A program made the translations under genes and the position numbers. From Spirosoma terrae (lineage in GTDB: Bacteria > Bacteroidota > Bacteroidia > Cytophagales > Spirosomataceae), in assembly GCF_010435915.1 (NCBI RefSeq), contig NZ_JAAFZH010000001.1, forward strand, positions 248,001 to 312,000: DNA of 64,000 nucleotides, read 5' to 3'. Below are positions 44,504 to 53,539 of the stretch, one piece after another (position 1 is the stretch's first letter; each line of letters starts with the position of its first letter). The notes beneath the pieces were generated by a model. That model searched no databases. It was not told the DNA's origin and was given only the letters and a program-made list of their open reading frames with translations.

Positions 44504-45220
44504 ATGCCAACCATCCTTCTCGTTGAAGACGACCCTAATTTAGGCCAACTGGTTCAGGAATACCTGACCATGAAAGGCTACACGACCGACCGAGCTACAG
44601 ACGGCAATCTAGGACTGCAGAAATTTATGGCTGACACAAGCCAGTATGACTTGTGTATTTTCGACGTAATGATGCCTAAAAAAGATGGGTTCACCTTGGC
44701 TAAAGAGGTTCGTATGGCCAATCGTGAGATTCCTATTATTTTCCTAACGGCAAAGTCGATGCAGGAAGATACAATCCAGGGGTTTAAGGTCGGTGCAGAC
44801 GATTACGTAACAAAACCGTTCAGCATGGAAGAACTACTGCTGCGGATTCAGGCCATACTACGTCGATATCAGCGGTTGTCGGATACCATCGAACCTACTA
44901 CGTATAAAATTGGCTCATTTTCCTTTGATTACCCGCATCAGTTGCTAAGCCGATCGGCAGAAAATTTGCCAGATGGTGAAATAGAAACCCAGCCTCAGAA
45001 ACTAACCAGTAAGGAATCGGAGTTATTAAAATTGTTGGCTCAGAACCTGAATCAGCCCGTCAGCCGTAGCTTTGCATTGAAAATGGTTTGGGGGGATGAT
45101 TCATACTTCAACGCCAGGAGCATGGATGTATACGTAACGAAGCTTCGTAAGTATCTGAAAGAAGATGCCAGCGTTCAGCTCGTTAATGTACACGGCGAAG
45201 GTTTTAAACTGATTGCTTAA
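44504..45220 (+). CDS. OmpR-family response regulator
   Basis: A 238-residue two-domain regulator. The receiver has ILLVEDDPNLG (acidic pocket), IFDVMMPKKDG with the phospho-accepting Asp, and FLTAKS and VTKPFS later. The C-terminal winged helix has LTSKESELLKLLAQN and NARSMDVYVTKLRKYL. It is the partner of the upstream kinase. Its regulated genes are not evident, though the divergent T9SS-tagged gene and the gene downstream are candidates. Confidence 0.94.
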   Translation: MPTILLVEDDPNLGQLVQEYLTMKGYTTDRATDGNLGLQKFMADTSQYDLCIFDVMMPKKDGFTLAKEVRMANREIPIIFLTAKSMQEDTIQGFKVGADDYVTKPFSMEELLLRIQAILRRYQRLSDTIEPTTYKIGSFSFDYPHQLLSRSAENLPDGEIETQPQKLTSKESELLKLLAQNLNQPVSRSFALKMVWGDDSYFNARSMDVYVTKLRKYLKEDASVQLVNVHGEGFKLIA

Positions 45221-45280
45221 TGGAAGTTGGTTGGCTCCGCTACGTAGCGCTGCAAGCCAATTATCCGAATCTCGAATACG

Positions 45281-46252
45281 ATGAATTTGATACGTCGTCC
45301 GCGTCGGAACCGTCAATCCGGGGCTATTCGTGACATGGTGCAGGAAACACGCCTGTCGGTCACCGATTTTATTCTGCCCGTTTTTATCATGGAAGGGCAA
45401 AATGTTCGTTCTGAAGTAGCTTCGATGCCTGGTATCTATCGGCTGTCGCTGGATCTGCTGCTTGACGAAATTCAGGAATGCGTTGATCTGGGAATCAAAA
45501 CCTTTGATTTATTCCCCAATTTACCAGAAGCCAAAAAAGACAAATATGCTACGGAAAGCTATAATCCGGATGGCATGTATCTTCAGGCGATCCGGGCCAT
45601 TAAAGACAAGTTCCCCGACGTAATGGTCATGACCGATGTGGCTATGGACCCCTATAGTTCAGACGGGCACGACGGTATTGTTGAGAACGGTAAAATCTTG
45701 AACGATCCTACGCTCGACGTGCTGGGCAAAATGGCGCTGGCTCAGGCTCAGGCCGGAGCAAACATTGTCGGTCCTTCCGATATGATGGATGGACGGGTAG
45801 GGTATATTCGTCAGGTACTCGATGAGGGCGGTTTCCACGACGTAGCCATTATGTCGTATTCCGCTAAATATGCCAGTGCTTTCTACGGACCTTTCCGCGA
45901 TGCGCTCGATTCTGCCCCGAAATTTGGTGATAAGAAGACGTACCAAATGAACCCGGCGAACAGCCGCGAAGCGCTTATTGAAGCGCAACTCGATTTTGCA
46001 GAAGGCGCTGATTTCCTGATGGTCAAACCAGCGTTATCGTATCTTGATATTATCAAATTGTTGAACGATACGTATCATTTGCCGATTGCAGCCTATAATG
46101 TGAGTGGTGAATATGCTATGATTAAAGCAGCTGCTCAGCAGGGCTGGCTTGATGGCGAACGGGCCATGATGGAAGTGTTATTGTCTATCAAGCGAGCTGG
46201 TGCTTCCGTAATTTTAACCTATTTCGCTAAAGAAGCAGCCCGTCTTTTATGA
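45281..46252 (+). CDS. hemB: Porphobilinogen synthase (delta-aminolevulinate dehydratase)
   Basis: A 323-residue aldolase-fold enzyme joining two 5-aminolevulinate molecules to porphobilinogen. Catalytic lysines lie in YSAKYASAFYGPF and MVKPALSYLDII. The metal loop reads DVAMDPYSSDGHDG with Asp in place of the zinc cysteines, which points to the magnesium-type rather than zinc-type enzyme. It overlaps pyrC by four bases (ATGA), so the two are translationally coupled, an unusual functional pairing of heme and pyrimidine synthesis. Confidence 0.95.
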   Translation: MNLIRRPRRNRQSGAIRDMVQETRLSVTDFILPVFIMEGQNVRSEVASMPGIYRLSLDLLLDEIQECVDLGIKTFDLFPNLPEAKKDKYATESYNPDGMYLQAIRAIKDKFPDVMVMTDVAMDPYSSDGHDGIVENGKILNDPTLDVLGKMALAQAQAGANIVGPSDMMDGRVGYIRQVLDEGGFHDVAIMSYSAKYASAFYGPFRDALDSAPKFGDKKTYQMNPANSREALIEAQLDFAEGADFLMVKPALSYLDIIKLLNDTYHLPIAAYNVSGEYAMIKAAAQQGWLDGERAMMEVLLSIKRAGASVILTYFAKEAARLL

Positions 46253-47586
46253 GTAAGCTTTTAATTCGAAATGCCCGCCTGGTTAACGAAGGACGTATCA
46301 TCGAAACAGACATACGGGTAGAGGATGGATTCATAGCGCAGATTGGCCGGAGCCTATTGGACGCAGGTATCAGTCAGATTATTGATGCAAACGGCCATTA
46401 CGTCTTACCAGGCGTAATAGACGATCAGGTGCATTTTCGTGAGCCTGGGCTTACTCATAAAGCAACTATTCAGTCGGAAGCAAGGGCGGCTGTTGCTGGG
46501 GGCGTTACCAGCTTTATGGAAATGCCCAATACGGTGCCGAATGCGCTCACTCAGGAGTTATTGGCCGACAAATATGCCATTGCCGCAAAAACGTCTCTGG
46601 CAAACTACTCCTTCTTTATGGGGGCGTCTAACAACAATCTTGATGAAGTATTACGTACTGATCCTACAACCGTTTGTGGTATAAAAGTATTTATGGGATC
46701 ATCAACCGGTAATATGCTGGTTGATAATGAGAAAGTGCTGGATGAGTTGTTTCGGCAAAGTCCAATGCTAATTGCTACGCATTGCGAAGATGAAGCAACG
46801 ATACGTGCTAACACCGAGCGATATAAAGCAGCGTATGGCGAGACGGCAACGGCGAGTTTGCACCCGCTCATTCGTAATGAGGAAGCCTGTCTGAAATCGT
46901 CATCACTTGCCGTCGAGTTAGCGAAGCAACACAACGCCCGGCTGCATATTCTACACATTTCAACCGCCGATGAACTAAGTTTATTTAGTAACGATCGGCC
47001 ATTGTCGGAGAAACGTATCACGGCAGAGGTTTGTGTGCATCATTTGTGGTTTGATGCAACAGATTATGATCATCTAGGGAATCTGATTAAATGTAATCCG
47101 GCCATAAAAGCGCCCCATCATAAAGAAGCGTTGTTGGCAGCCTTGCTCGACGATCGGTTAGATATTATTGCGACTGACCATGCGCCACATACCTGGGATG
47201 AAAAGCAGCAATCTTACTGGCAGGCTCCATCTGGCTTACCTTTGGTTCAGCATCCGTTGTTGTTAATGCTTGACTTTGTGAACCAGGGTAAACTGTCTAT
47301 TGAAACGGTCGCCCGTAAAATGAGTCATGCGCCAGCCGACTGTTTTCAAATCGACCGAAGAGGCTATGTGCGGGAGGGCTACTGGGCTGATTTGGTCCTT
47401 ATCGATACGAATCGCCCGATAACTGTTTCTAAAGAGAACATTCTCTATCAGTGTGGATGGTCGCCGTTGGAGGGGCATACGTTCGCATCATCGGTTACGC
47501 ATACAATCGTATCAGGAGAGCTAGTGTATGCAGACGGAAAATTCCTGACAGACAAACCAGGAAAACGGATGGCATTTAATCGCTAA
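46249..47586 (+). CDS. pyrC: Dihydroorotase (Bacteroidota type)
   Basis: A 445-residue amidohydrolase of the DHOase/allantoinase family, closing carbamoyl-aspartate to dihydroorotate. Metal-site motifs are IDDQVHFREPG, where the first His of the usual HxH is Gln, IKVFMGSSTGN (carbamylated Lys), ATHCED, LHILHIS and IATDHAPHT. The Gln variant is common in Bacteroidota homologues. Starts with the ATG that overlaps the hemB stop. No other pyr genes are near it. Confidence 0.9.
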   Translation: MSKLLIRNARLVNEGRIIETDIRVEDGFIAQIGRSLLDAGISQIIDANGHYVLPGVIDDQVHFREPGLTHKATIQSEARAAVAGGVTSFMEMPNTVPNALTQELLADKYAIAAKTSLANYSFFMGASNNNLDEVLRTDPTTVCGIKVFMGSSTGNMLVDNEKVLDELFRQSPMLIATHCEDEATIRANTERYKAAYGETATASLHPLIRNEEACLKSSSLAVELAKQHNARLHILHISTADELSLFSNDRPLSEKRITAEVCVHHLWFDATDYDHLGNLIKCNPAIKAPHHKEALLAALLDDRLDIIATDHAPHTWDEKQQSYWQAPSGLPLVQHPLLLMLDFVNQGKLSIETVARKMSHAPADCFQIDRRGYVREGYWADLVLIDTNRPITVSKENILYQCGWSPLEGHTFASSVTHTIVSGELVYADGKFLTDKPGKRMAFNR

Positions 47587-47609
47587 TCTGAAAAAATATA
47601 GCGAAGTGC

Positions 47610-47641
47610 TTGCGTGAACGCTGTTTGGTACGTTATCTTTG
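47610..47641 (+). promoter_or_regulatory. Promoter of tRNA-Leu(CAG)
   Basis: TTG (47610-47612), 21 bases, TATCTTTG (47634-47641), ending about 25 bases before the tRNA. Confidence 0.6.
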
Positions 47642-47666
47642 CAATCCCAAACAAGGGGAACGCTCT

Positions 47667-47750
47667 GCCGAAGTGGTGAAATTGGTAGACACGCACGTTT
47701 CAGGGGCGTGTGTCTTTACGGACATGCGAGTTCGAGTCTCGCCTTCGGCA
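47667..47750 (+). tRNA. tRNA-Leu (anticodon CAG)
   Basis: Class II tRNA of 84 bases. GCCGAAG pairs with CTTCGGC, anticodon CAG is at 47701-47703, and a long variable arm precedes a normal T-arm (GAGTTCGAGTCTC). Discriminator A; CCA not encoded. Confidence 0.96.
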
Positions 47751-47757
47751 CAGAATG

Positions 47758-47787
47758 AAGCCGCAATCTCATAGATTGCGGCTTTTG
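47758..47787 (+). terminator. Terminator of tRNA-Leu(CAG)
   Basis: AAGCCGCAATC and GATTGCGGCTT perfect arms around a 5-base loop with T-run. Confidence 0.9.
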
Positions 47788-47903
47788 CTTTTTACATAGC
47801 TATTCTACGACCGCGTCATCGATTGATACTGACAAATCTACAACTGAACTAGTCTATTAGTCAGCTCATCACTAAGCTGCTTCAGCACCCTCTATAGTCT
47901 TGG

Positions 47904-47911
47904 TAGTTTTG
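47904..47911 (+). promoter_or_regulatory. -7 element of the YceI gene
   Basis: TAGTTTTG about 80 bases before the ATG at 47989. No clear -33 element. Confidence 0.35.
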
Positions 47912-47988
47912 AGTCATAATACCTCTGAAAGCTAGTCGATCTGGCCAGAATAAATATGAATACAATCAAAACTGTCAATCAAAAACGT

Positions 47989-48615
47989 ATGAAAAAGATA
48001 GCATTTGTAGGGGCTTTAGCTTTATCCGCTTTTTTCTGGAGCTGTGAAAAAAACGAAGATATCGTTGCCAATACCTATAAGCTTGATGAGACAAAATCAG
48101 TAGCCGAATGGAAAGGGCATTTGCGCACTGGCTATTTTAACGAGGGAGCCATTACTGTTCAGAGCGAAAATCTAACTGTTCAGGATGGTAAGGTGAGCGG
48201 GGGCGTTTTTACTATTCCCGTGTCATCGATAGTTAACTACAATCTGCCGACAGATTCGGTCAAGCATTTGCTCGTCCATCATTTGCAAAGCGCTGACTTT
48301 TTCAACATGGCCGTTCATCCTAACATTACGTACACGATCACCAATGTTACGTCCTATTCAGGAACCTCGTCTGGAAGTGTTAGTGGGGCCAATTATCTGG
48401 TCAATGGGGATCTGACAATGTTGGGAAAGACAAATGCTGTGAGTTTCCCGGCCAAAATAGAGTTAAACGGTAATGAACTAAAAGCGGAGGGAACACTCAA
48501 AGTTGATCGGACTAAATGGGGTATTACCTACGCATCAGATCCGACCTTGCCCGATGCCAACTTTATTCAGCCGGATATCGATATTCATTTAAAATTGATA
48601 GGGAGTAAAAAGTAG
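47989..48615 (+). CDS. YceI-family lipoprotein
   Basis: A 208-residue exported protein with the lipobox FWSC after KKIAFVGALALSAF. The mature part is a YceI-like lipocalin barrel, with YKLDETKSVAEWKGHL near the start, GGVFTIPVSSI and the end LPDANFIQPDIDIHLKL. The family binds polyprenoid or amphiphilic ligands and responds to stress in some bacteria. ATG at 47989 is preferred because it directly begins the signal peptide; an in-frame ATG at 47956 is also possible. Convergent with asd. Confidence 0.85.
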   Translation: MKKIAFVGALALSAFFWSCEKNEDIVANTYKLDETKSVAEWKGHLRTGYFNEGAITVQSENLTVQDGKVSGGVFTIPVSSIVNYNLPTDSVKHLLVHHLQSADFFNMAVHPNITYTITNVTSYSGTSSGSVSGANYLVNGDLTMLGKTNAVSFPAKIELNGNELKAEGTLKVDRTKWGITYASDPTLPDANFIQPDIDIHLKLIGSKK

Positions 48616-48662
48616 CTTTTCTAGCTCTATGTTGGCTAAACGGCATCTTGTACTGAATTTTC

Positions 48663-48695
48663 ATCTTTGTCAAAGTTTAGAACTTTGACAAAGAT
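48663..48695. repeat. Perfect palindrome between YceI and asd
   Basis: ATCTTTGTCAAAGTT (48663-48677) and AACTTTGACAAAGAT (48681-48695) are perfect 15-base arms with loop TAG. It has no T-tract, so it may be a DNA-binding palindrome rather than a terminator. Confidence 0.6.
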
Positions 48696-48732
48696 TACAG
48701 CCAGAATTTAACAGTAAAAGCTAGTATACAGA

Positions 48733-48777
48733 ACTAAAAAATCCCGTCCGGTAATCAACCAGACGGGATTTTTTAGT
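48733..48777. terminator. Bidirectional terminator between YceI and asd
   Basis: ACTAAAAAATCCCGTC and GACGGGATTTTTTAGT perfect 16-base arms. Confidence 0.92.
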
Positions 48778-48790
48778 TTTATTTCAGTGG

Positions 48791-49804
48791 TTAGGCTACT
48801 ACTTCGCCTGCTTCCACTAAGTTATGCTTTAACAAGTATTCTGCGATCTGTACAGCATTAGTAGCTGCTCCCTTGCGTAGGTTGTCTGCTACGATCCACA
48901 TATTTAGTGTATTGGGCTGGCTTTCATCGCGACGGATACGGCCAACAAAAACTTCATCTTTACCGTGCGCTGTCAAAGGCATCGGGTAAACCTTATTTTG
49001 TGGGTCGTCCTGAACGATAATGCCTTCGGCGCTGGCTAATAAAGAAACAACTTCAGCCAATTCGAAGTCATTTTCAAACTCAACGTTAACTGCTTCCGAG
49101 TGACCGCCAATTGTTGGAATACGTACCGTTGTGGCCGTAACCTGAATGGAGTCATCACCCATAATTTTTTTGGTCTCGTTGACCATTTTCATCTCCTCTT
49201 TGGTATAGCCATTGTCGAGGAAAACGTCGATATGAGGCAGTACATTCAGGTCGATCGGATGCGGATATACTTTCGATACGCTCTCATCGCCATTACGTTC
49301 TGCGAAAAGTTGATCAACCGCTGCTTTACCCGTTCCGGTTACTGACTGATACGTAGAAACAACCACACGCTTCACTTTATAGCGATCATGGAGTGGTTTC
49401 AGCGCAACCACCATTTGAATGGTTGAACAGTTTGGGTTGGCAATGATTTTATCGTCAGGAGTAAGTGTATTCGCGTTGATTTCTGGAACAACCAGTTTCT
49501 TGGTTGGGTCCATACGCCATGCCGACGAGTTATCGACCACGGTGATACCTGCTTCAGCGAATTTAGGAGCCAGTGCCAGCGACGTACCGCCACCAGCCGA
49601 GAAAATCGCAACGGCAGGCTTCGCAGCAATGGCATCCTCGAAACTAACAACTGTGTACTGTTTACCTTTAAACTCCACCTGTTTACCAACCGACCGCTCG
49701 GATGCAACGGGAATGAGTTCGGTAACAGGGAAGTTGCGTTCTTCCAGAACCTTCAGGATTTCGCCACCGACCAGGCCTGTGGCTCCAACGACTGCGATTT
49801 TCAT
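48791..49804 (-). CDS. asd: Aspartate-semialdehyde dehydrogenase
   Basis: A 337-residue enzyme of the lysine, methionine and threonine pathway, reducing aspartyl phosphate to aspartate semialdehyde with NADPH. The NADP motif VGATGLVGGEIL, the catalytic Cys in IANPNCSTIQM and the substrate Arg/His segment VRIPTIGGHSEAVNV are intact. Length is normal. Start at 49804 is unambiguous. A TAnnTTTG element sits at 49888-49881. Confidence 0.97.
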   Translation of the reverse strand: MKIAVVGATGLVGGEILKVLEERNFPVTELIPVASERSVGKQVEFKGKQYTVVSFEDAIAAKPAVAIFSAGGGTSLALAPKFAEAGITVVDNSSAWRMDPTKKLVVPEINANTLTPDDKIIANPNCSTIQMVVALKPLHDRYKVKRVVVSTYQSVTGTGKAAVDQLFAERNGDESVSKVYPHPIDLNVLPHIDVFLDNGYTKEEMKMVNETKKIMGDDSIQVTATTVRIPTIGGHSEAVNVEFENDFELAEVVSLLASAEGIIVQDDPQNKVYPMPLTAHGKDEVFVGRIRRDESQPNTLNMWIVADNLRKGAATNAVQIAEYLLKHNLVEAGEVVA

Positions 49805-49880
49805 TTTGACTATGCGGGCAAAAACCCGCGTTAATTGGTTAGTGAAAGCGGATTTTTAGCCCGCACTGTATTTTGGAGTG

Positions 49881-49888
49881 CAAAAGTA
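49881..49888 (-). promoter_or_regulatory. -7 element of asd
   Basis: TACTTTTG on the minus strand, about 77 bases before the ATG. Confidence 0.4.
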
Positions 49889-49917
49889 CGGTAAAAGTTT
49901 GACGGACAGTATAATTA

Positions 49918-50499
49918 TTACGAAAAAAACCAGATTTTGTCCGGAGTAATGCAAACGTCCAGGGCAATATCTGTTTCGTCAGTATCGTCGATTTGTACAA
50001 TGGGTTCAAACAACGATACGCCGATTTTTAAACAATCGGGTCGGCAGTCGGCCAGAAAACGGTCGTAAAAACCGGCGCCATAGCCAACTCGATGCCCTGT
50101 CTGATCGAATGCCAAGAGTGGAACCAGTACGATATCGATTGTACGCGTACTAATGGGTAAAGCTCCTTCGGCCAGTGGCTCAAGAATTTTCCAACGGTTT
50201 TCGACTAATATGGAATCAGGCGTAAGGACGTAGTGCGTAAGCTGATACGCTTCGGTGTCGGTGACGGAAACAGCTACCTGAACTTGTGGAAATTCCTGCC
50301 AAAGACGGTGCACGATAGGCCAGGTATTAACTTCGTTCTGACGGCTGATAGGCAGGAATGTGTGAATGGTACTTTGCGGCTTCACCCATTCCTGACCTAA
50401 AAAAAGCTGACAGATTTGTTGGCTTTTAGCCTCTATAGCTTCTTTCGGCAATGCTTTTCGTTGAGAAAGAAACTGTCTACGTAGTTCCGCCTTTGTCAT
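49918..50499 (-). CDS. 5-formyltetrahydrofolate cyclo-ligase
   Basis: A 193-residue enzyme converting 5-formyl-THF to 5,10-methenyl-THF with ATP. The signature GYGAGFYDRFL and the following Cys/Lys segment are present, with LRRQFLSQRKALP at the N terminus. It sits 6 bases downstream of bshC on the same strand, so the two are probably co-transcribed. No mechanistic link between them is evident. Confidence 0.92.
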   Translation of the reverse strand: MTKAELRRQFLSQRKALPKEAIEAKSQQICQLFLGQEWVKPQSTIHTFLPISRQNEVNTWPIVHRLWQEFPQVQVAVSVTDTEAYQLTHYVLTPDSILVENRWKILEPLAEGALPISTRTIDIVLVPLLAFDQTGHRVGYGAGFYDRFLADCRPDCLKIGVSLFEPIVQIDDTDETDIALDVCITPDKIWFFS

Positions 50500-50505
50500 A
50501 CCTAT

Positions 50506-52053
50506 CTATTGCAGACAGAGTTGCATTCGGTAATCGAACGGATCGAAAACGGAAAGCATTTGCTGAATAAAGGTCTGGTCGTTGATATGGAATGTCAGAA
50601 AGTTTTCGCTACGTTCCTGCAAACCGCCGTTGGGGAAAAGCTCATTTTTAACAGCCAGCAGTTGTCGAACACCAACTTCCTGATTGTGCTCTTCGGCTCG
50701 TCGCATTTTTTTCTCCAATCGGGCCACAGCATTCGCGAACCGCTTCGTCTCGGCCAGAACGGCCTTCTCCAGCGTAGGATCAACCATTTGAGCTTTATGA
50801 AGAATATTGTCCAGCGCTTTGTTCACAGTCTTGTTTTCGTTGTCAAACTTGAGAATGTGTCGCGTATGGGTTTCAACAAATTCGTGCTTGAGCGCTAATG
50901 TATCCTTAAAGAGTTCTTCAGGAGTTAAGCCCAGTTTTCTGATCCGTTTGGCATTAACAGCCGGTATATACATCGCAAAATTGCGCGGCATCAGGATAGG
51001 GAACGTAGTATCGAAATGATCGAAAACGGGCTTTAACTGTAACCAGTAGGGAACCTCCGATGGGCCGCCAATATAGGCCAGATTTGGTAGGATCGTTTCC
51101 TGATACAAAGGACGTAACACGACGTTGGGGCTGAAGCGCTCGGGATGTTCGTCCAGTAAGGCCAATAGCTCTGCTTCCGTGAATGTTAGTTTGGTGTGTA
51201 GAACCCGATACGTTCCGTCTTCTTTTTGTTCGATACGTTCCCGAAGCTGATCATCCAGATAAAACAAATTGATGTCGCGCGGAGTGATAACGGTTTTATA
51301 ACCCAGATTTTCCAGCAATTCTGTTTGTTTCGCAACCAGCTCACCAGAGATATGCTGTACTAATTCATGGCGCATTACGGGGGCAAAAACCTGCTTTAAC
51401 GAAGCATCGTCGGCATCCAGACAAATAAGACCTTCTGCACCAAACAGCTCATGTACGTAGTAACGAGCTGCATCGGCAAGTGTATCATGCTTTAGGTACG
51501 CTTCTTCGAATAGAGTTAGTTTTTCTGGAATCTGAGCAAAGAGTGTTTTTAACTCCTGCGGATTCATGCGGCCAACTGCCCCACGCTGTTCCGTTGTCCA
51601 GGCATAATTTTTTCCGAAGAGCGTGAAATGGTTGATCTCTGCGAAATCATGATCTTCGGTTGCCATCCAGTAAACCGGCACGAAATTGTAGTCGGGATAC
51701 GCTTCTTTTAGCCGTCGAGCCAGATTTATCGTTGTGATCAGTTTGTAAATGATATACAACGGGCCCGTAAAAATATTCAGTTGATGCCCGGTCGTTACGG
51801 TGAACGTATTGGGATTCAAGAGAATCGAAAAATCAGGTTTTTGACCGATCTGGGCGTACTGCTTTTCGAGCGCATCAACGAGAATTTGCCGCTTCGTCTG
51901 ATCAAATGATTTTGCTTTTATCTGCTCTCCGAAGGCCGAAAGCTCGGGAAATCGACCGTAAAAGGGCTTAAGGGTATCTTTTTTATTGATGTAATCGAGG
52001 AATAACGGAGAAAACTGGCCGGTAGATTCGAGAGGCAGGTACTGACAGTCCAT
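50506..52053 (-). CDS. bshC: Bacillithiol biosynthesis cysteine-adding enzyme
   Basis: A 515-residue BshC, which adds cysteine to GlcN-malate to make bacillithiol. Characteristic segments are VTTGHQLNIFTGPLYIIYK, VPVYWMATEDHDFAEINH, and the C-terminal coiled coil (about 400-470) that mediates dimerisation. Length is normal. bshA and bshB are not in this window. Followed closely by the 5-FTHF cyclo-ligase gene. Confidence 0.95.
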   Translation of the reverse strand: MDCQYLPLESTGQFSPLFLDYINKKDTLKPFYGRFPELSAFGEQIKAKSFDQTKRQILVDALEKQYAQIGQKPDFSILLNPNTFTVTTGHQLNIFTGPLYIIYKLITTINLARRLKEAYPDYNFVPVYWMATEDHDFAEINHFTLFGKNYAWTTEQRGAVGRMNPQELKTLFAQIPEKLTLFEEAYLKHDTLADAARYYVHELFGAEGLICLDADDASLKQVFAPVMRHELVQHISGELVAKQTELLENLGYKTVITPRDINLFYLDDQLRERIEQKEDGTYRVLHTKLTFTEAELLALLDEHPERFSPNVVLRPLYQETILPNLAYIGGPSEVPYWLQLKPVFDHFDTTFPILMPRNFAMYIPAVNAKRIRKLGLTPEELFKDTLALKHEFVETHTRHILKFDNENKTVNKALDNILHKAQMVDPTLEKAVLAETKRFANAVARLEKKMRRAEEHNQEVGVRQLLAVKNELFPNGGLQERSENFLTFHINDQTFIQQMLSVFDPFDYRMQLCLQ

Positions 52054-52083
52054 GCAGGTTGGGATTTATTCGGCTCAACAACG

Positions 52084-52137
52084 AAAAAAAACTCAAGGTT
52101 CGGGGGTTTTATGAATGATTGGTCCCAAACCTTGAGT
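52084..52137 (-). terminator. Terminator of rimO
   Basis: ACTCAAGGTT (52091-52100) and AACCTTGAGT (52128-52137) arms with a large loop and a T-run on the minus strand. Confidence 0.7.
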
Positions 52138-52148
52138 CTTGAATAAAT

Positions 52149-53459
52149 TTAGGCAATGACCTCGCCATATAAATCAAATTCTTCGGCTCGGTTGATACGG
52201 ACGTTGGCAAAATCGCCTAACCGAACGTATTGTGAGGCCGGAACCAGCACCTCATTATCCACCTCAGGCGAGTCGGCTTCAGTACGGCCGATAAAATAAC
52301 CGCCCTCTTTCCGATCAAACAGAACTTTGTAGGTCTGTCCCACTTTACGTTGATTCAACTCCTGCGAGATTCCCTGCTGAAGCTCCATGAGTTCATCGGC
52401 CCGCTCCTGCTTCGTTTCTGCCGGAATATCGTCGGGCATTGAAAAGGAGTGTGTATTTTCTTCGTGCGAGTACGTAAATACGCCCATACGGTCAAAACGC
52501 ATCCGTTCGACGAAATCGTACGTCTCATCAAACATCTCATCCGTTTCGCCGGGGTGTCCAACGATCAGGGTAGTACGTAACGTAATATCAGGCAATTTTT
52601 CCCGGATCGATTGAATAAGCGATTCGGTTTTTTCGCGTGTGATACCTCTACGCATCAATTTCAGCAATTCCGTTGAGCCAGTCTGAAGCGGCATATCGAG
52701 GTAACTGCACACGTTTGAGCGTTCACGCATGACGTCGAGTACATCCATAGGAAACCCCGACGGATAAGCGTACTGTAACCGAATCCAGTCGATGCCTTCT
52801 ACATCAGCCAATTGGTTGATCAGATCGGCCAGGTTTCGTTTTTTGTATAAATCAAGACCGTAATACGTTAGGTCTTGCGCAATCAGAATAAGTTCTTTGG
52901 TGCCGCGTCGAGCCAGTGAGCGTGCTTCGGTAATCAATTCGTCAATCGGTCGCGATATGTGTCCACCCCGCATGAGCGGAATAGCGCAGAACGAACAGGG
53001 ACGATCACAGCCTTCGGCGATTTTCAGATAGGCGTAGTGCGATGGGGTAGTCAGGAGCCGCTCGCCAACCAGTTCGTGCTTATAATCGGCACGTAATGTT
53101 TTGAGAAGTCGGGGCATTTCGTTGGTGCCGAACCAGGCGTCGACCGTCGGAATTTCTACTTCTAGTTCGTCTTTATAGCGGTGCGAAAGACAACCTGTTA
53201 CGTATACTTTATCCACAACACCCGCGTCTTTGGCGTCAACGTAGCGTAAGATCGTGTTGACTGATTCTTCTTTGGCGTTATCGATGAATCCGCACGTATT
53301 GATGACAACGATGTTCGCATCGTCTTTTTTCGATTCATGCGTTACGTCCATGCCGTTGCCCTTCAGTTGCGTAAACAGCACCTCAGAATCCACCAGATTC
53401 TTCGAGCATCCCAGCGTAACGATGTTGATTTTATTGTTACGTATTCCCTTGGTTTTCAA
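52149..53459 (-). CDS. rimO: Ribosomal protein S12 methylthiotransferase
   Basis: A 436-residue radical-SAM methylthiotransferase that modifies Asp88 of ribosomal protein S12. The N-terminal UPF0004 domain carries TLGCSKNLVDSE and NTCGFI (cluster-binding Cys); the radical-SAM motif is EGCDRPCSFCAIP (CxxxCxxC). A TRAM domain closes the protein. The sequence resembles RimO rather than MiaB. Start at 53459 is unambiguous; a TATATTTG lies directly next to the ATG, so the promoter position is unclear. Confidence 0.95.
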   Translation of the reverse strand: MKTKGIRNNKINIVTLGCSKNLVDSEVLFTQLKGNGMDVTHESKKDDANIVVINTCGFIDNAKEESVNTILRYVDAKDAGVVDKVYVTGCLSHRYKDELEVEIPTVDAWFGTNEMPRLLKTLRADYKHELVGERLLTTPSHYAYLKIAEGCDRPCSFCAIPLMRGGHISRPIDELITEARSLARRGTKELILIAQDLTYYGLDLYKKRNLADLINQLADVEGIDWIRLQYAYPSGFPMDVLDVMRERSNVCSYLDMPLQTGSTELLKLMRRGITREKTESLIQSIREKLPDITLRTTLIVGHPGETDEMFDETYDFVERMRFDRMGVFTYSHEENTHSFSMPDDIPAETKQERADELMELQQGISQELNQRKVGQTYKVLFDRKEGGYFIGRTEADSPEVDNEVLVPASQYVRLGDFANVRINRAEEFDLYGEVIA

Positions 53460-53539
53460 AACAAATATAAATTTCTGCGACTCAGTACTTGTTAACGTCT
53501 ATTTCAGGCCGCAAAGTTCGGACGTCTTTGATTTTCATT

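Noticed and set aside
53462-53469. TATATTTG next to the rimO start as its promoter
   Set aside because: No -33 element at normal spacing; too close to the ATG to be convincing.
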